DNA from: Clostridia bacterium
GTDB taxonomy: Bacteria > Bacillota > Clostridia > Christensenellales > CAG-1252
Assembly (NCBI GenBank): GCA_024685775.1
Contig: JAIKVL010000038.1
Span: forward strand, 1 to 39,257
Direction of reading: 5' to 3'
DNA: 39,257 nt
A program made the translations under genes and the position numbers. Under the pieces are notes generated by a model that worked only from the letters and a program-made list of their open reading frames with translations, made no database searches and was not told the origin of the DNA. Shown in pieces: positions 17,632 to 26,823 of the stretch (its first letter is position 1; every line of letters begins with the position of its first letter).

Positions 17632-19149
17632 ATGACGCGGCGCAAGGGCGAACCCTTCAAACTCTATAACAAAAGGGTCGTTCCTCTCGTCGCAGTCTTT
17701 TTCATTCTCGGGATCTATACCGTTAAACTTTCGGCGGCAGTCGGGGCGATTACGTTCGCCTGCGCCGCCGTTTTTCTTTTTCTTCTCGTTCGGGCGAAGT
17801 CTTTGACGGCGCGCGAAGCGATCGTCCTCGCGGCGTTTGCGATCCTCGGTTTCGCGCTCGCCTTTTCTTCGTTTACCCTCTATAACGAGTACGGACTCAA
17901 AGGCGTAAAGGAGATCCGTTGCCGCGTAACGGAAGTCTCGGTCAAAGAAGATACGGAAAACGAAGGAGAACTTCTCTATTCCGTCGTGGCGGACTCGATC
18001 ACCTGTAACGGAAAACGGGAGAGCGGAAAGATTTCCTTTCGGACGGCGCGGGAAATGGCGGTCGGCGATCGGGTTGCGGTGACGGGGAAGATCCGCATCC
18101 GCAAACTCTCGTTGGACAGCGTCTTTTCCGCGATGCAGTATCGGGTCGGCGCGAAATACGCGATGGACGATCCCTTCGTCGAATCTCGGGAGAGCGGACG
18201 CGCTCCGCTTTCTTATTCGATCCGCCGAAAGACGCTGGAAGTTCTTACGCGCTCGGAAGGGGATCGGGCGGGTTCTTTTACCTACGCGATGCTGTTCGGC
18301 GATTCCTCCGAAATGCAAAAAGAGGATAAGACGGCGATGCGCGCGATCGGCGTGGCGCACGTCTTTGCGGTCAGCGGACTGCACGTCGGCGTGCTTTCCG
18401 CCGCGATCCTGTTTCTTTTGAAGAAACTGCGGGCGAAAAATTGGGTCCTATTCTTTTCGATGCTTCCGATCCTCGGCTTTTACTCTTACGTTTGCGGTTT
18501 TACGCCTTCCGTTCTTCGCGCTTCGATCATGGTATTGCTGTCGCTTGCGGCAAACGCGCTCGGAATGCGTTACGATGGATTGTCTTCCGTCTCTTTCGCC
18601 GCGATCGCGATCCTTCTTTTCAAACCGCTGTATCTCTTCGATCTGAGTTTTATCCTGAGCTTTCTGTCCGTCCTCGGAATCTTGTCTCTTTCCCGTCCGT
18701 TGGAGCGGATCTTCCTTCGGCATAAGATGCGCCGTTCTCTCGCGCAATCGCTCGCGGTGTCGCTCGCCACTTCGATCGCGATCGCTCCCGTCTCCGCCGT
18801 CGCTTTCGGAAAGATCACGTTTATGGGGATCGTAATGAACCTCGTCGTCGTCCCGCTCGCGTCCGTAACGTACGTCGCGTCTCTCGTGTCCGTCTTGTTG
18901 ACGTTCGTCTATTCGGGCTTCGGCGCGCTCTTCGAGGTCGTCCGATTTCTCCCGCTTTTTATCGCCGAGCTCAGCGTCCGCGCGAGCGAACTCGGGAAAC
19001 CGCAGAGCTACGTTTTTTCCGCGGTCGAGATCGCCGTCTATTACGCCGCGCTCCTCTTCGCAGGCAATTATTCTCTCGCGAGCAGGAAGACGAAACTCAT
19101 CGCGGCGGGATCGGTCGCCTGCGTCATGCTCGCGCTGATCCTCGCGTAA
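17632..19149 (+). CDS. ComEC/Rec2-family membrane protein without the metallo-beta-lactamase domain
   Basis: ComEC forms the inner-membrane channel for single-stranded DNA during natural transformation. This 505-residue protein has N-terminal membrane segments (about 10-80), a soluble DUF4131/OB-like region (about 85-190), and the competence domain with HVFAVSGLHVGVLSA near residue 243 and many membrane helices. It ends after a final helix, whereas typical ComEC proteins run on into a metallo-beta-lactamase domain. The start at 17632 is one base after the manA stop without a clear ribosome-binding site, so translation is probably coupled. An upstream in-frame ATG lies inside manA and was rejected. 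No other competence genes are seen, so a transformation role is unproven. Confidence 0.85.
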   Translation: MTRRKGEPFKLYNKRVVPLVAVFFILGIYTVKLSAAVGAITFACAAVFLFLLVRAKSLTAREAIVLAAFAILGFALAFSSFTLYNEYGLKGVKEIRCRVTEVSVKEDTENEGELLYSVVADSITCNGKRESGKISFRTAREMAVGDRVAVTGKIRIRKLSLDSVFSAMQYRVGAKYAMDDPFVESRESGRAPLSYSIRRKTLEVLTRSEGDRAGSFTYAMLFGDSSEMQKEDKTAMRAIGVAHVFAVSGLHVGVLSAAILFLLKKLRAKNWVLFFSMLPILGFYSYVCGFTPSVLRASIMVLLSLAANALGMRYDGLSSVSFAAIAILLFKPLYLFDLSFILSFLSVLGILSLSRPLERIFLRHKMRRSLAQSLAVSLATSIAIAPVSAVAFGKITFMGIVMNLVVVPLASVTYVASLVSVLLTFVYSGFGALFEVVRFLPLFIAELSVRASELGKPQSYVFSAVEIAVYYAALLFAGNYSLASRKTKLIAAGSVACVMLALILA

Positions 19150-19222
19150 GGATTCGGAGCGCTTTTCTTCGGAAATCCCGAAAATTTTTTCGAATGGCTT
19201 TCAGAATTTTATTCTCATTCGT

Positions 19223-19251
19223 TTGACATCGTAGCGGGGATTCTTTATAAT
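19223..19251 (+). promoter_or_regulatory. Promoter of the regulator-pot operon
   Basis: TTGACA at 19223-19228, a 17-base spacer and TATAAT at 19246-19251. A leader of about 90 bases follows. Confidence 0.85.
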
Positions 19252-19265
19252 GGCATTTGTTTAGG

Positions 19266-19321
19266 AAAAATAAACTTTTAATTTAGTATCGGTAGAGACG
19301 CAAAACTCGGAGTTTATTTTT
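19266..19321 (+). promoter_or_regulatory. Structured leader of the pot operon
   Basis: AAAAATAAACT at 19266-19276 pairs perfectly with AGTTTATTTTT at 19311-19321, enclosing 34 bases that include GAGACGCAAAACTC. The right arm ends in a T-run, so the helix could act as a weak terminator. The inner ACGCAAA recalls part of the cyclic-di-GMP-I riboswitch, but the second arm and conserved joiners of that class are missing, so I do not assign a ligand. Confidence 0.35.
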
Positions 19322-19350
19322 ACGAAACCAAAGAAAAGGAGCGAAAAAGA

Positions 19351-19884
19351 ATGGAGATCGGCGTTAAAATCAAAGCGCTAAGACTCAAAAACAATCTGAC
19401 GCAGGAAGAGCTTGCGGATCGCTGCGAACTTACGAAAGGCTTTATCAGTCAGCTGGAAAACGACCTCGCGAATCCTTCGATCGACACGCTCGGCGATATC
19501 CTCGTCGTCCTCGGGAGCAACCTCGGCGAGTTTTTCCAAAACGAGGAGAGCGACGCCGTCGTCTTCCACAAAGAAGACTATTTTTCCAAGGATTACGGCG
19601 ACAGCGTGACGACTTGGCTTGTCCCGTCCGCGCAGAAAAACGCGATGGAGCCCATTCTCCTCGATTTGAACGAGAAGGGCGCGTCGGAGACCGATATGCC
19701 GCACGAGGGCGAAGAATTCGGCTTCGTCGTCGCGGGAAAGATCAAACTGACCGTCGGTCGCCGCTCGTTTACCGTGGAGAAAGGTGAAACCTTTTATTAC
19801 AAAGCGGATAAAAAGCATTCGATCGAAAACGTAACGGACAAGAAAGCCACCGTGTTGTGGATATCCTGCCCGCCCAATTTTTAA
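19351..19884 (+). CDS. XRE-family regulator with C-terminal cupin domain
   Basis: The 177-residue protein has an N-terminal helix-turn-helix (about residues 5-60; [17 protein letters not shown] followed by [20 protein letters not shown]). A C-terminal Cupin_2 domain (about 105-172) contains [15 protein letters not shown] and a late HSIEN. Regulators of this layout, such as PuuR, sense small molecules through the cupin barrel. As the first gene of the operon, directly before potABCD, it most likely controls polyamine uptake and its own synthesis. AAAGGAGCG precedes the ATG. The ligand is inferred from context. Confidence 0.9.
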   Translation: MEIGVKIKALRLKNNLTQEELADRCELTKGFISQLENDLANPSIDTLGDILVVLGSNLGEFFQNEESDAVVFHKEDYFSKDYGDSVTTWLVPSAQKNAMEPILLDLNEKGASETDMPHEGEEFGFVVAGKIKLTVGRRSFTVEKGETFYYKADKKHSIENVTDKKATVLWISCPPNF

Positions 19885-19901
19885 GAAGGAAGAAGAAAGA
19901 A

Positions 19902-21416
19902 ATGAACGAATCGGAGAAAAAGCGCGCGATCGTAAGCGGGAAAGAAAATCCCGCGGCGTCCGTCCCCTCGCAAAAGAAGGGCGAAAACATCATTGAGATT
20001 AAAGGGATCACGAAAGTCTTTGACGGCGTCACCGTTTTGGACGATCTGAGTCTCGGGATCAAGAGAGGGCAATTCGTGACCCTTCTCGGTCCTTCGGGGT
20101 GCGGAAAGACGACCCTTTTGCGCTTGATCGCCGGTTTCGAGACGCCGACGGAGGGCGAGATCTATATCGAAGGAACGCCGATTACTAGCATTCCTCCCTT
20201 TAAGCGCCCGGTCAACACCGTCTTCCAAAAGTACGCGCTTTTCCCCCATTTGAACGTTTTCAAAAACGTCGCGTTCGGTCTGAAACTCAAAAAGGTCGCG
20301 GATTCTTCCAAAAAGAGCGGCTATCGTAAGTACACGAAAGAGGAGATCGCGGAAAAAGTAAACAACGCGTTAAGGCTCGTCGGCCTCGCCGATTACGGTC
20401 ACCGCGACGTCAATTCTTTGTCGGGCGGTCAGCAGCAGCGCGTCGCGATCGCGCGCGCCATCGTCTGCGAGCCCAAAGTCCTTCTTTTGGACGAGCCTCT
20501 CGGCGCGCTCGATCTCAAAATGAGAAAAGAGATGCAGATCGAGCTGAAAAAGATGCATCAGGATCTCGGCATCACCTTTATCTTCGTTACGCACGATCAA
20601 GAGGAGGCCCTGACGATGAGCGACGTCGTCGTCGTTATGAATGACGGCGTGATCCAGCAGATCGCCCGCCCGAAGAAGATCTACGACGAGCCTAAGAACG
20701 CTTTCGTGGCGGACTTCATCGGCGAGTCGAATATCTTTTCCGGCGTTATGGAAAAAGACTTTACGGTCGCTTTCCTCGGAAAGAAACTCAAATGCGTGGA
20801 TAAGGGCTTCGAAAAGAACGAAAAGGTGGACGTCGTCATTCGCCCCGAAGATATCGTCATCACGACGGGCGAAGGGAAAGGCGATTTCGACGGCGAAGTT
20901 CTGACGACCGTTTTCAAAGGCACCTATTACGAAATGGAAGTTTTGGCTTCCGACTATGAGTTTACCGTCCAATCGCAAAAGGAATTTCTCCCCGGGCAAA
21001 AGGTCTCCTTGGGGATCCAACCGGACAGCATCCATATTATGAAAAAGATCCTGACGATCAATAAGTATATCGGGCGCGTGACGGGCGAGAATTACGTCTC
21101 TTTCTGCGGCGGCGAGTTCGAGATCCCGACCGAGGGATTCGAGACGGGCGACGACGTCCTCGTCTACGTCCCGTTCAATGCGGTCGATCTTACGGACGAC
21201 GAAGAGGACGGCGTGATCGGCGCGAGCGTTACGCAGAGCCTTTATAAAGGAACCTATTATCAAGTTCAGGTCTATACCGATACGGACGAGGACTTTTATA
21301 TCGACACCGCGGACGAGTGGGATATGGACGACCGCGTCGGCGTCACGATCGACGGAAGCAAAGTCCGCCTCGAAAAGTACGACCCCGAAGAAGAAAACGC
21401 GGAGGAAGCGAAATGA
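19902..21416 (+). CDS. potA: Spermidine/putrescine ABC transporter ATPase with duplicated TOBE region
   Basis: The nucleotide-binding subunit powers polyamine import. Walker [10 protein letters not shown] is at 63-71, signature LSGGQQQR at 173-180, Walker B VLLLDEP at 193-199, and the switch histidine follows in [10 protein letters not shown]. At 504 residues it is well over the usual 350-380. The extra length is a second TOBE-like repeat, with KGTYY at 339-343 and again at 449-453 in similar surroundings. GAAGGAAGAAG precedes the ATG at 19902. An in-frame ATG at 19857 inside the regulator gene was rejected. The stop overlaps the potB start (ATGA). Confidence 0.93.
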   Translation: MNESEKKRAIVSGKENPAASVPSQKKGENIIEIKGITKVFDGVTVLDDLSLGIKRGQFVTLLGPSGCGKTTLLRLIAGFETPTEGEIYIEGTPITSIPPFKRPVNTVFQKYALFPHLNVFKNVAFGLKLKKVADSSKKSGYRKYTKEEIAEKVNNALRLVGLADYGHRDVNSLSGGQQQRVAIARAIVCEPKVLLLDEPLGALDLKMRKEMQIELKKMHQDLGITFIFVTHDQEEALTMSDVVVVMNDGVIQQIARPKKIYDEPKNAFVADFIGESNIFSGVMEKDFTVAFLGKKLKCVDKGFEKNEKVDVVIRPEDIVITTGEGKGDFDGEVLTTVFKGTYYEMEVLASDYEFTVQSQKEFLPGQKVSLGIQPDSIHIMKKILTINKYIGRVTGENYVSFCGGEFEIPTEGFETGDDVLVYVPFNAVDLTDDEEDGVIGASVTQSLYKGTYYQVQVYTDTDEDFYIDTADEWDMDDRVGVTIDGSKVRLEKYDPEEENAEEAK

Positions 21417-22228
21417 AAAAAGGAAAGGCAAAAGTCTTTCGCCCGACGGCGTTTTCATTTCCCTATCTTGCGGTCACGCTCGTCTTCGTCATCGTGCCCT
21501 TGATCTTGGTTTTGATCTATGCGTTCCGCGGGGACGACGGCGGTTTTACTCTTCAAAATTTCCGCCTTGTTTTCACCGAGAAAGAGACCCTGCGCCAGCT
21601 CGGGCAGACGATCGGCATCGCGGCGCTTTCGACTTTTATTTGCCTTTTGATCGCGTATCCCGTGGCGTACGTCCTCGCGTCCGAACCTTTTAAGAAGATG
21701 GCGATCCTCGCGCTTTTATTCATCATCCCGATGTGGATCAACTTTATGCTTCGTATCTTCGCGCTGCAATCCCTTCTCGTCGTGATGGGGATCCGCAAGA
21801 GTTTCGGCGCGGCGGTCGTCGGTATGGTCTACGATTTCTTTCCCTATATGCTGCTCCCGATTTACACCGTCCTTTCCAATATGGATAAAAGCTACGTCGA
21901 AGCGTCGAACGACCTCGGCGCGAATCCGTTTCGCACCTTTTTCAAGGTCACGCTTCCTTTGTCGCTTCCCGGCGTCATCAGCGGGATCAGCATGATGTTT
22001 ATGCCGATTTTCAGCTCGTACGCCATTACCAAAATGATGGGTGATATGAACACGACCGTCATCGGCGCGAAGATCGCGAGTTTGTTTGAAAATCAAAACT
22101 ACGGGAATTACGGCTACGGTTCCGCGCTGTCGTTCATCCTCTTGTTGATCGTTCTCGCCGTTATGGTGATCAGTTCGGCTTTGATGAAACGGACGTCGAA
22201 AGCGCCCGTTAAAGGAGGGAAAGCGTAA
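21413..22228 (+). CDS. potB: Spermidine/putrescine ABC transporter permease, PotB type
   Basis: This 271-residue inner-membrane permease has six predicted membrane segments, and the binding-protein-dependent transport loop is visible in the second half ([20 protein letters not shown]), where it contacts the ATPase. The N-terminal segment [21 protein letters not shown] is the first helix. The ATG at 21413 overlaps the potA stop. GGAGGAAG inside potA is the ribosome-binding site. Its stop overlaps the potC start by one base (TAATG). Confidence 0.94.
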   Translation: MKKGKAKVFRPTAFSFPYLAVTLVFVIVPLILVLIYAFRGDDGGFTLQNFRLVFTEKETLRQLGQTIGIAALSTFICLLIAYPVAYVLASEPFKKMAILALLFIIPMWINFMLRIFALQSLLVVMGIRKSFGAAVVGMVYDFFPYMLLPIYTVLSNMDKSYVEASNDLGANPFRTFFKVTLPLSLPGVISGISMMFMPIFSSYAITKMMGDMNTTVIGAKIASLFENQNYGNYGYGSALSFILLLIVLAVMVISSALMKRTSKAPVKGGKA

Positions 22229-23055
22229 TGAAAAAGCGTTTCGGGCTCTCCTTTATCGTTAAAAGCTTGATCTTGCTCGTCGTCCTCGTCGCAATCTATC
22301 TTCCCTTGATCATGATCGTCGTCTATTCGTTCAGCACGTCGCAGTCGGTGGGCGGCGAATTCGGCGATTTTACTTTCGCTTTGTATGAGAAACTCGGGAA
22401 GAGCGAAAAAATGCTCGCCGCCTTGAAGAACACGCTCGTGATCGGCGCATCTTCCGCCTTTCTCGCGACCATCCTCGGGACGACCGCTTCCGTCGGTATC
22501 CATTATATGAGGAAAAAGACGAAAGCCGTCGTGGACGCCGCTTCGCAGATCACCGTCGTGAACGCGGAGATCGTCACGGCGATGGGCTTTTTCCTTTTGA
22601 TGATCTTTTTGCGCGACACGGTCAGACTCCCCGTGAATTTCAGCCTCGGTTGGCTCATTTTGACGCACACGATCATAACGACGCCGTACGTCATTTTGAC
22701 CGTTACGCCCCGCCTGCAACAGCTGAACCCGAACCTGCTCGAAGCGAGTATGGATCTCGGCGCGGGACCGATGCGCAGCCTCTTTACCGTTATGCTTCCG
22801 CAACTGGCGGGCGCGATGGTCTCGGGCTTCGCGCTTGCGTTTACGCTGTCTTTGGACGATTTCGTCGTAACGAACGTGAACTCGTTCGGCGCGGACGTAA
22901 ACACGATCTCGACCTTTATCTACGCGGGGATCCGCAAGAAGGGCGTCCCGATCGAGATTCGCGCGCTTTCCACGATCATCTTCGTCGTCGTCCTGACCGC
23001 CTTGATCGGTTACAACGTCTTCAAAAACAAGAAGGCGAAAGAAATGGCGAAATAG
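22228..23055 (+). CDS. potC: Spermidine/putrescine ABC transporter permease, PotC type
   Basis: The second permease, 275 residues, carries LPLIMIVVYSFS after the first helix and the EAA loop EASMDLGAGPMRSLFTVMLP in the second half. SLDDFVVT near residue 210 is typical of PotC. AAAGGAGG lies before the ATG, which overlaps the potB stop by one base. With PotB it forms the membrane channel for polyamines. Confidence 0.94.
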   Translation: MKKRFGLSFIVKSLILLVVLVAIYLPLIMIVVYSFSTSQSVGGEFGDFTFALYEKLGKSEKMLAALKNTLVIGASSAFLATILGTTASVGIHYMRKKTKAVVDAASQITVVNAEIVTAMGFFLLMIFLRDTVRLPVNFSLGWLILTHTIITTPYVILTVTPRLQQLNPNLLEASMDLGAGPMRSLFTVMLPQLAGAMVSGFALAFTLSLDDFVVTNVNSFGADVNTISTFIYAGIRKKGVPIEIRALSTIIFVVVLTALIGYNVFKNKKAKEMAK

Positions 23056-23107
23056 GCTTAAAGCCTTTCGAAAAAGAACAAAATAAACCAAAGAAGGAGA
23101 GAAAACA

Positions 23108-24325
23108 ATGAAAAAGATACTTTGCGTATTGCTGGTGATCGTGCTTCTCGGTGCGCTGTCCGCGTCGCTGTTCGCGTGTAAGTCCACCCCGCGCGACGAA
23201 ATCTTGAAGCTTTATTTCCCGGGCGAATATATCGACGAGGATATTTTCCCGATCTTCGAAAGCTGGTATAAAGAGCAGACGGGGAAGAACGTCAAGGTCG
23301 TGTTGGACGAATTCGACGCGGTCGAAAACATTCAGCTTGCGGTCGAAGGAAGCAAAGCGGATTACGATATCCTTTGCCCGAGCGACTATATGGTCGAGTA
23401 TCTGATCAAAAAGCAGCTCGTCCTTCCTTTCGATCAAGAGATCGTCGGCGCAGTCTCTTCCGCGACGTTCAAGAGCGATTACGTCGAACTGATGAAACTG
23501 TACGATCCCAATCTTCAATATGCGATCCCGTATATGTACGGAACGCTCGGCATCGTCTACGATAAGAGCAAGACGAATAAAGAGATCACGAGTTGGGACG
23601 CGCTGTTCGGAAGAGAATTCTCCGGTCATATCTCGGTCAAAGATTCCATCCGCGACGCATACGCGGCGGCTTGCCTGTACAATGCGCGCACGACTCTTTC
23701 CGGACTTTCGGGCGCGGAGCAAAAGGCCGCCGTCCAAGCCGTTTTCGAAGACACGACCGCGGAGACCGTCAACAAGGCGAAGAATACCCTCCTCGGCGTC
23801 AAGAGAGTCGAAGGCAACGTCTGGGACGTGGACGATATCAAATACGAAATGGGCGCGAATAAGAGCAACGTCGCGGTCGCTTTGATGTGGAGCTGCGACG
23901 CGGGTTACGTTATGAACGACTACGAGGATCTGGACGGGAAAATGCACGCCGGAAACCGCAACCTTTGGTACGTCGTTCCCGAAGAAGGCGGCAACGTCTA
24001 TATCGATAACCTCGTGATCAATAAATATGCGAAAAACGCGGAAGCGGCGAATTACTTCCTGAAATTCCTTTGCAGAGCGGATATCGCGAAGACGAACAGC
24101 GAATGGGCGGGCGCCGTCAGCATCGTCGCGGCGGTGTTTGACGAACTGTACGAAGAGTACACCGCGGACGAAGACGGAATGTTCGAAGGTGCGCCGACCG
24201 GTTGGAAGGAAATGTTCCTCGAAACGATGTTCCCGTCGAGCGCGACTTTGAACCGCTGCGGCGTGATGAAAGACCTCGGCGACGGCAAGACCCGCGTTTC
24301 CACGATGTGGTCGCAGATCCAATAA
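23108..24325 (+). CDS. potD: Spermidine/putrescine-binding lipoprotein
   Basis: The substrate-binding subunit is a 405-residue lipoprotein with a signal peptide and lipobox LFAC, the cysteine being residue 24. It continues with LYFPGEYIDEDIFPIFESW and YDILCPSDYMVEYL, which match PotD/PotF-type binding proteins. It should be anchored outside the membrane and deliver polyamines to PotBC. AAGGAGAG precedes the ATG. It ends the operon before a strong terminator. The exact polyamine bound cannot be told from the sequence. Confidence 0.92.
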   Translation: MKKILCVLLVIVLLGALSASLFACKSTPRDEILKLYFPGEYIDEDIFPIFESWYKEQTGKNVKVVLDEFDAVENIQLAVEGSKADYDILCPSDYMVEYLIKKQLVLPFDQEIVGAVSSATFKSDYVELMKLYDPNLQYAIPYMYGTLGIVYDKSKTNKEITSWDALFGREFSGHISVKDSIRDAYAAACLYNARTTLSGLSGAEQKAAVQAVFEDTTAETVNKAKNTLLGVKRVEGNVWDVDDIKYEMGANKSNVAVALMWSCDAGYVMNDYEDLDGKMHAGNRNLWYVVPEEGGNVYIDNLVINKYAKNAEAANYFLKFLCRADIAKTNSEWAGAVSIVAAVFDELYEEYTADEDGMFEGAPTGWKEMFLETMFPSSATLNRCGVMKDLGDGKTRVSTMWSQIQ

Positions 24326-24351
24326 GGTTTTTTTCGAAAAAAGAAAATAAA

Positions 24352-24381
24352 AATCCCGACGGCAATCCGTCGGGATTTTTT
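24352..24381. terminator. Terminator after potD, shared with the AEC gene
   Basis: AATCCCGACGG, loop CAAT, CCGTCGGGATT and a T-run. A-rich sequence on the left lets it serve the convergent minus-strand gene as well. Confidence 0.85.
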
Positions 24382-24402
24382 CGTTTGCGTCGGCTCGGCG
24401 CG

Positions 24403-25335
24403 TCAACTCAAAAGCGGAATCATTAAGGAGAGCAGGGGGACGGTCGCGATGCAGGAAAGCGTGCTGATAAGGACGGTGCACGCCGCGGAAGTCTGCCCTT
24501 CGTTGATGAGCTCTGACATATTGAGAACCATGCTCGCACTCGGGCAACACCCGAGGACGAAGAAACAAATTTTGACGTAGGTCGGGATCGGGATGAAGAA
24601 GATCACCGCGAAGGAAAGCAGAGGATAGACGACGTTTTTGATCGCGGTCGCGATATAGACGCGCGGATTCAAGAAGAGATCGCGCGGCGTAACGGTCGCG
24701 AGGCGCATTCCGAGGATCAGCATACACATCGGCGTCGTCATCCTGCCGAGAAGCTCGACTGCGGGCGCGATCGCGCTCGGAAGCTTCGTCGCGGTGAAGA
24801 AAAGGGGCAGGGCGACCAAAAGGGAGACGGTCGTCGGATTGACGATCATATTGCGGACGCTCATTTTATTCCTGTCCCAAGCGATGATGCCGACGGCGAG
24901 CGACCAAGAGATCAAGTTCAAGCTGACGGAAAAGACGGTCGAGAACGCGACGACTTCGGGATGCGTCGGCAGGATCGCTTCGATCAGGGGGACGCCGAAA
25001 AATCCGACGTTCGCAAGAGAGGACGCGATCGAGCAGATTCGGTTACGGACGTCGTCGAACTTGCGCTTCAAAATCAGCGTCATCGAGCAGATGACGACGA
25101 TCTGCATCGCGGTGCAAAGCCCGAAGAATATCCCCATCTGACGCAAAAAATCCATCGTGAAAGTGGCGGCATTCAGGGAGTAGAGGATCAGGCAGGGCTG
25201 GCAAACGAATAAAAGAACGCGGGCGAACGCGCTGATAGATTCGGGCTTTACCGTCTTCGATTTTACGAAGAGAAACCCGGGGATCGCATAAGCGAGCATT
25301 AAAGCTACGGTCGTTAACGTCGTAAAAAATTGCAT
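24403..25335 (-). CDS. AEC-family (auxin efflux carrier-like) transporter
   Basis: This 310-residue, very hydrophobic protein has about ten membrane segments in two halves, as in the AEC family. Conserved features include NVGFFGVPLIEAI near residue 112 and the CCPSASMVLNMSE segment near 265. Bacterial members export or import small organic acids such as malate. The substrate here is unknown. The ATG lies only six bases after the TATAAT box with no ribosome-binding site, so the mRNA is probably leaderless. Confidence 0.88.
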   Translation of the reverse strand: MQFFTTLTTVALMLAYAIPGFLFVKSKTVKPESISAFARVLLFVCQPCLILYSLNAATFTMDFLRQMGIFFGLCTAMQIVVICSMTLILKRKFDDVRNRICSIASSLANVGFFGVPLIEAILPTHPEVVAFSTVFSVSLNLISWSLAVGIIAWDRNKMSVRNMIVNPTTVSLLVALPLFFTATKLPSAIAPAVELLGRMTTPMCMLILGMRLATVTPRDLFLNPRVYIATAIKNVVYPLLSFAVIFFIPIPTYVKICFFVLGCCPSASMVLNMSELINEGQTSAACTVLISTLSCIATVPLLSLMIPLLS

Positions 25336-25341
25336 AGTTGC

Positions 25342-25370
25342 ATTATATCACGCGTCGTTTTATTGGTAAA
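25342..25370 (-). promoter_or_regulatory. Promoter of the AEC gene
   Basis: On the minus strand: TTTACC (25365-25370), a 17-base spacer and TATAAT (25342-25347). Transcription should start at or next to the ATG at 25335. Confidence 0.7.
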
Positions 25371-25405
25371 GAGATTTATTCGAAAGGTTTTTCGATTGCG
25401 ATCGA

Positions 25406-26716
25406 TCAAAACGCAAGTTTTTCGAGGGCTCTTTTATAGATCTCCGCGGCTTTTACGAGGGCGGAAAGGCGGACGCATTCGTCCGCTTGATGGATCTTGC
25501 TGTCCTCTCCCGGGAAGACGGGACCGAACGCAACGGCATTCGGGAAAGCGCGCGCGTAGGTCGCTCCGCCGATCGAGATCGGAGCCGCGTTTTCGCCCGT
25601 GACTTCGTTATAGGCGGCGATCAAAGCGGAAACGAGTTCGGAATCGGGCGCGACGAACAAGGGGAGATGCCGCCCCGAGACGGTGACCGTCGCTTCGGGC
25701 AGCGCGCTTTTTATCGCGGCGAGGACGGTCTCTTCTTTGACCGTGACGGGATAGCGGATATCCAGTCCGAAAGAGACGGAGTCTCCCTCGGTCTTCGCGT
25801 AGCCGACGTTCATCGTCAAAGCGCCGCTTTTTTCGTCCGAACAGGCGATTTTGAGCCCGCTGCCGTCCGTCTTGAAGAAAGCGTCGTACAGGTCGGCGAT
25901 GAATTCATTAGAACTTTTCGCCGCGAAAAGGAGCTTCAAGATCGCGTTCTCGCCTTTATCGGGCGTCGAACCGTGCGCGGAGACGCCTTTCGCGGTGAGC
26001 AGGAAGCCGTCCTCTTCGAAGGTGATCTTCGCGAGACCTTTGATGCATTTCGAGAGCGTTCCGTCCGAAAGAGTCTTCATTTTGAGTTTCGCGTTGTCCG
26101 CGACCATATTGACCCTTTCGCCGCCCTCGATAAAGGAAACGGAGTCGGGCTTTTTCAAAGTAACTTCCGCGTGGCAGACTCCCTTCTCGCAGTTGATGAC
26201 GGGGAAGTCCGCGTCGGGCGAAAAGGCGAGAGAAGGGACTTCCTCGGTTTTGAGATAGCGTTCGATGCATTTCCAGCCGCTCTCTTCGTTCAGCCCCGCG
26301 ATCAAGCGGATGCGACGGCGCGGTTCTTTTCCTTCGCTCAAAAGGGATTTCAGCGCGTAAAACAGGGCTACGAACGGACCTTTATCGTCCTCCGCGCCTC
26401 TGCCGTAGATGATCTTGTCGTTTTCTTCTTCTTGGATCTCGCCGAGGGGCGAGCGCGTCCAGCCGCTTCCGAAAGGGACGACGTCGAGGTGGAAGGGGAT
26501 CCCGAGAAGTTCGCCTTCGCCGATCTCCGCATAGCCGCACATCCCGTCGAGGTCTTTTACGCGCATTCCCTCTTTCTCCGCGAGGGATAAAAAGGCGTCG
26601 AGCGCGGCGCGCGTCCCTTTGCCGAAAGGCGCGCTTGGGGCGGGTTCCGCCTGCACGCTGTCGATCGCGAGAAAGGAAAGGAGAGTATCGGTCATTTGCT
26701 TTTCGAATTCTTTCAT
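25406..26716 (-). CDS. M20-family dipeptidase (PepV/Sapep-like)
   Basis: This 436-residue zinc dipeptidase has the M20 metal and catalytic residues in order: His76 and Asp78 in HLDVVP, GRGAEDDKGP with Asp110/Asp111, Glu144/Glu145 in NEESG, Asp170 in PDADFP, and IHQADE near the C-terminus. Cytoplasmic relatives split dipeptides, often with hydrophobic or D-amino acid specificity. AAGGTGG precedes the ATG. A possible promoter lies at 26745-26775. There is no signal peptide. Confidence 0.92.
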   Translation of the reverse strand: MKEFEKQMTDTLLSFLAIDSVQAEPAPSAPFGKGTRAALDAFLSLAEKEGMRVKDLDGMCGYAEIGEGELLGIPFHLDVVPFGSGWTRSPLGEIQEEENDKIIYGRGAEDDKGPFVALFYALKSLLSEGKEPRRRIRLIAGLNEESGWKCIERYLKTEEVPSLAFSPDADFPVINCEKGVCHAEVTLKKPDSVSFIEGGERVNMVADNAKLKMKTLSDGTLSKCIKGLAKITFEEDGFLLTAKGVSAHGSTPDKGENAILKLLFAAKSSNEFIADLYDAFFKTDGSGLKIACSDEKSGALTMNVGYAKTEGDSVSFGLDIRYPVTVKEETVLAAIKSALPEATVTVSGRHLPLFVAPDSELVSALIAAYNEVTGENAAPISIGGATYARAFPNAVAFGPVFPGEDSKIHQADECVRLSALVKAAEIYKRALEKLAF

Positions 26717-26744
26717 AAAGCCACCTTAAAAGAATAACTACGCT

Positions 26745-26775
26745 ATTATATGCCCCCGAGAGGCGCGATTGTCAA
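26745..26775 (-). promoter_or_regulatory. Possible promoter of the M20 dipeptidase gene
   Basis: On the minus strand: TTGACA (26770-26775) and TATAAT (26745-26750). The 19-base spacer is longer than ideal, so activity may be modest. Confidence 0.55.
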
Positions 26776-26823
26776 GTCCGCGGCGGGAAAAGATCGGATC
26801 CGTAAGGAATAGCGGGAGCGTTT

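Noticed and set aside
19266..19321. A cyclic-di-GMP-I riboswitch
   Set aside because: Only an ACGCAAA stretch matches. The tetraloop-receptor arm and the second stem of that class are missing.
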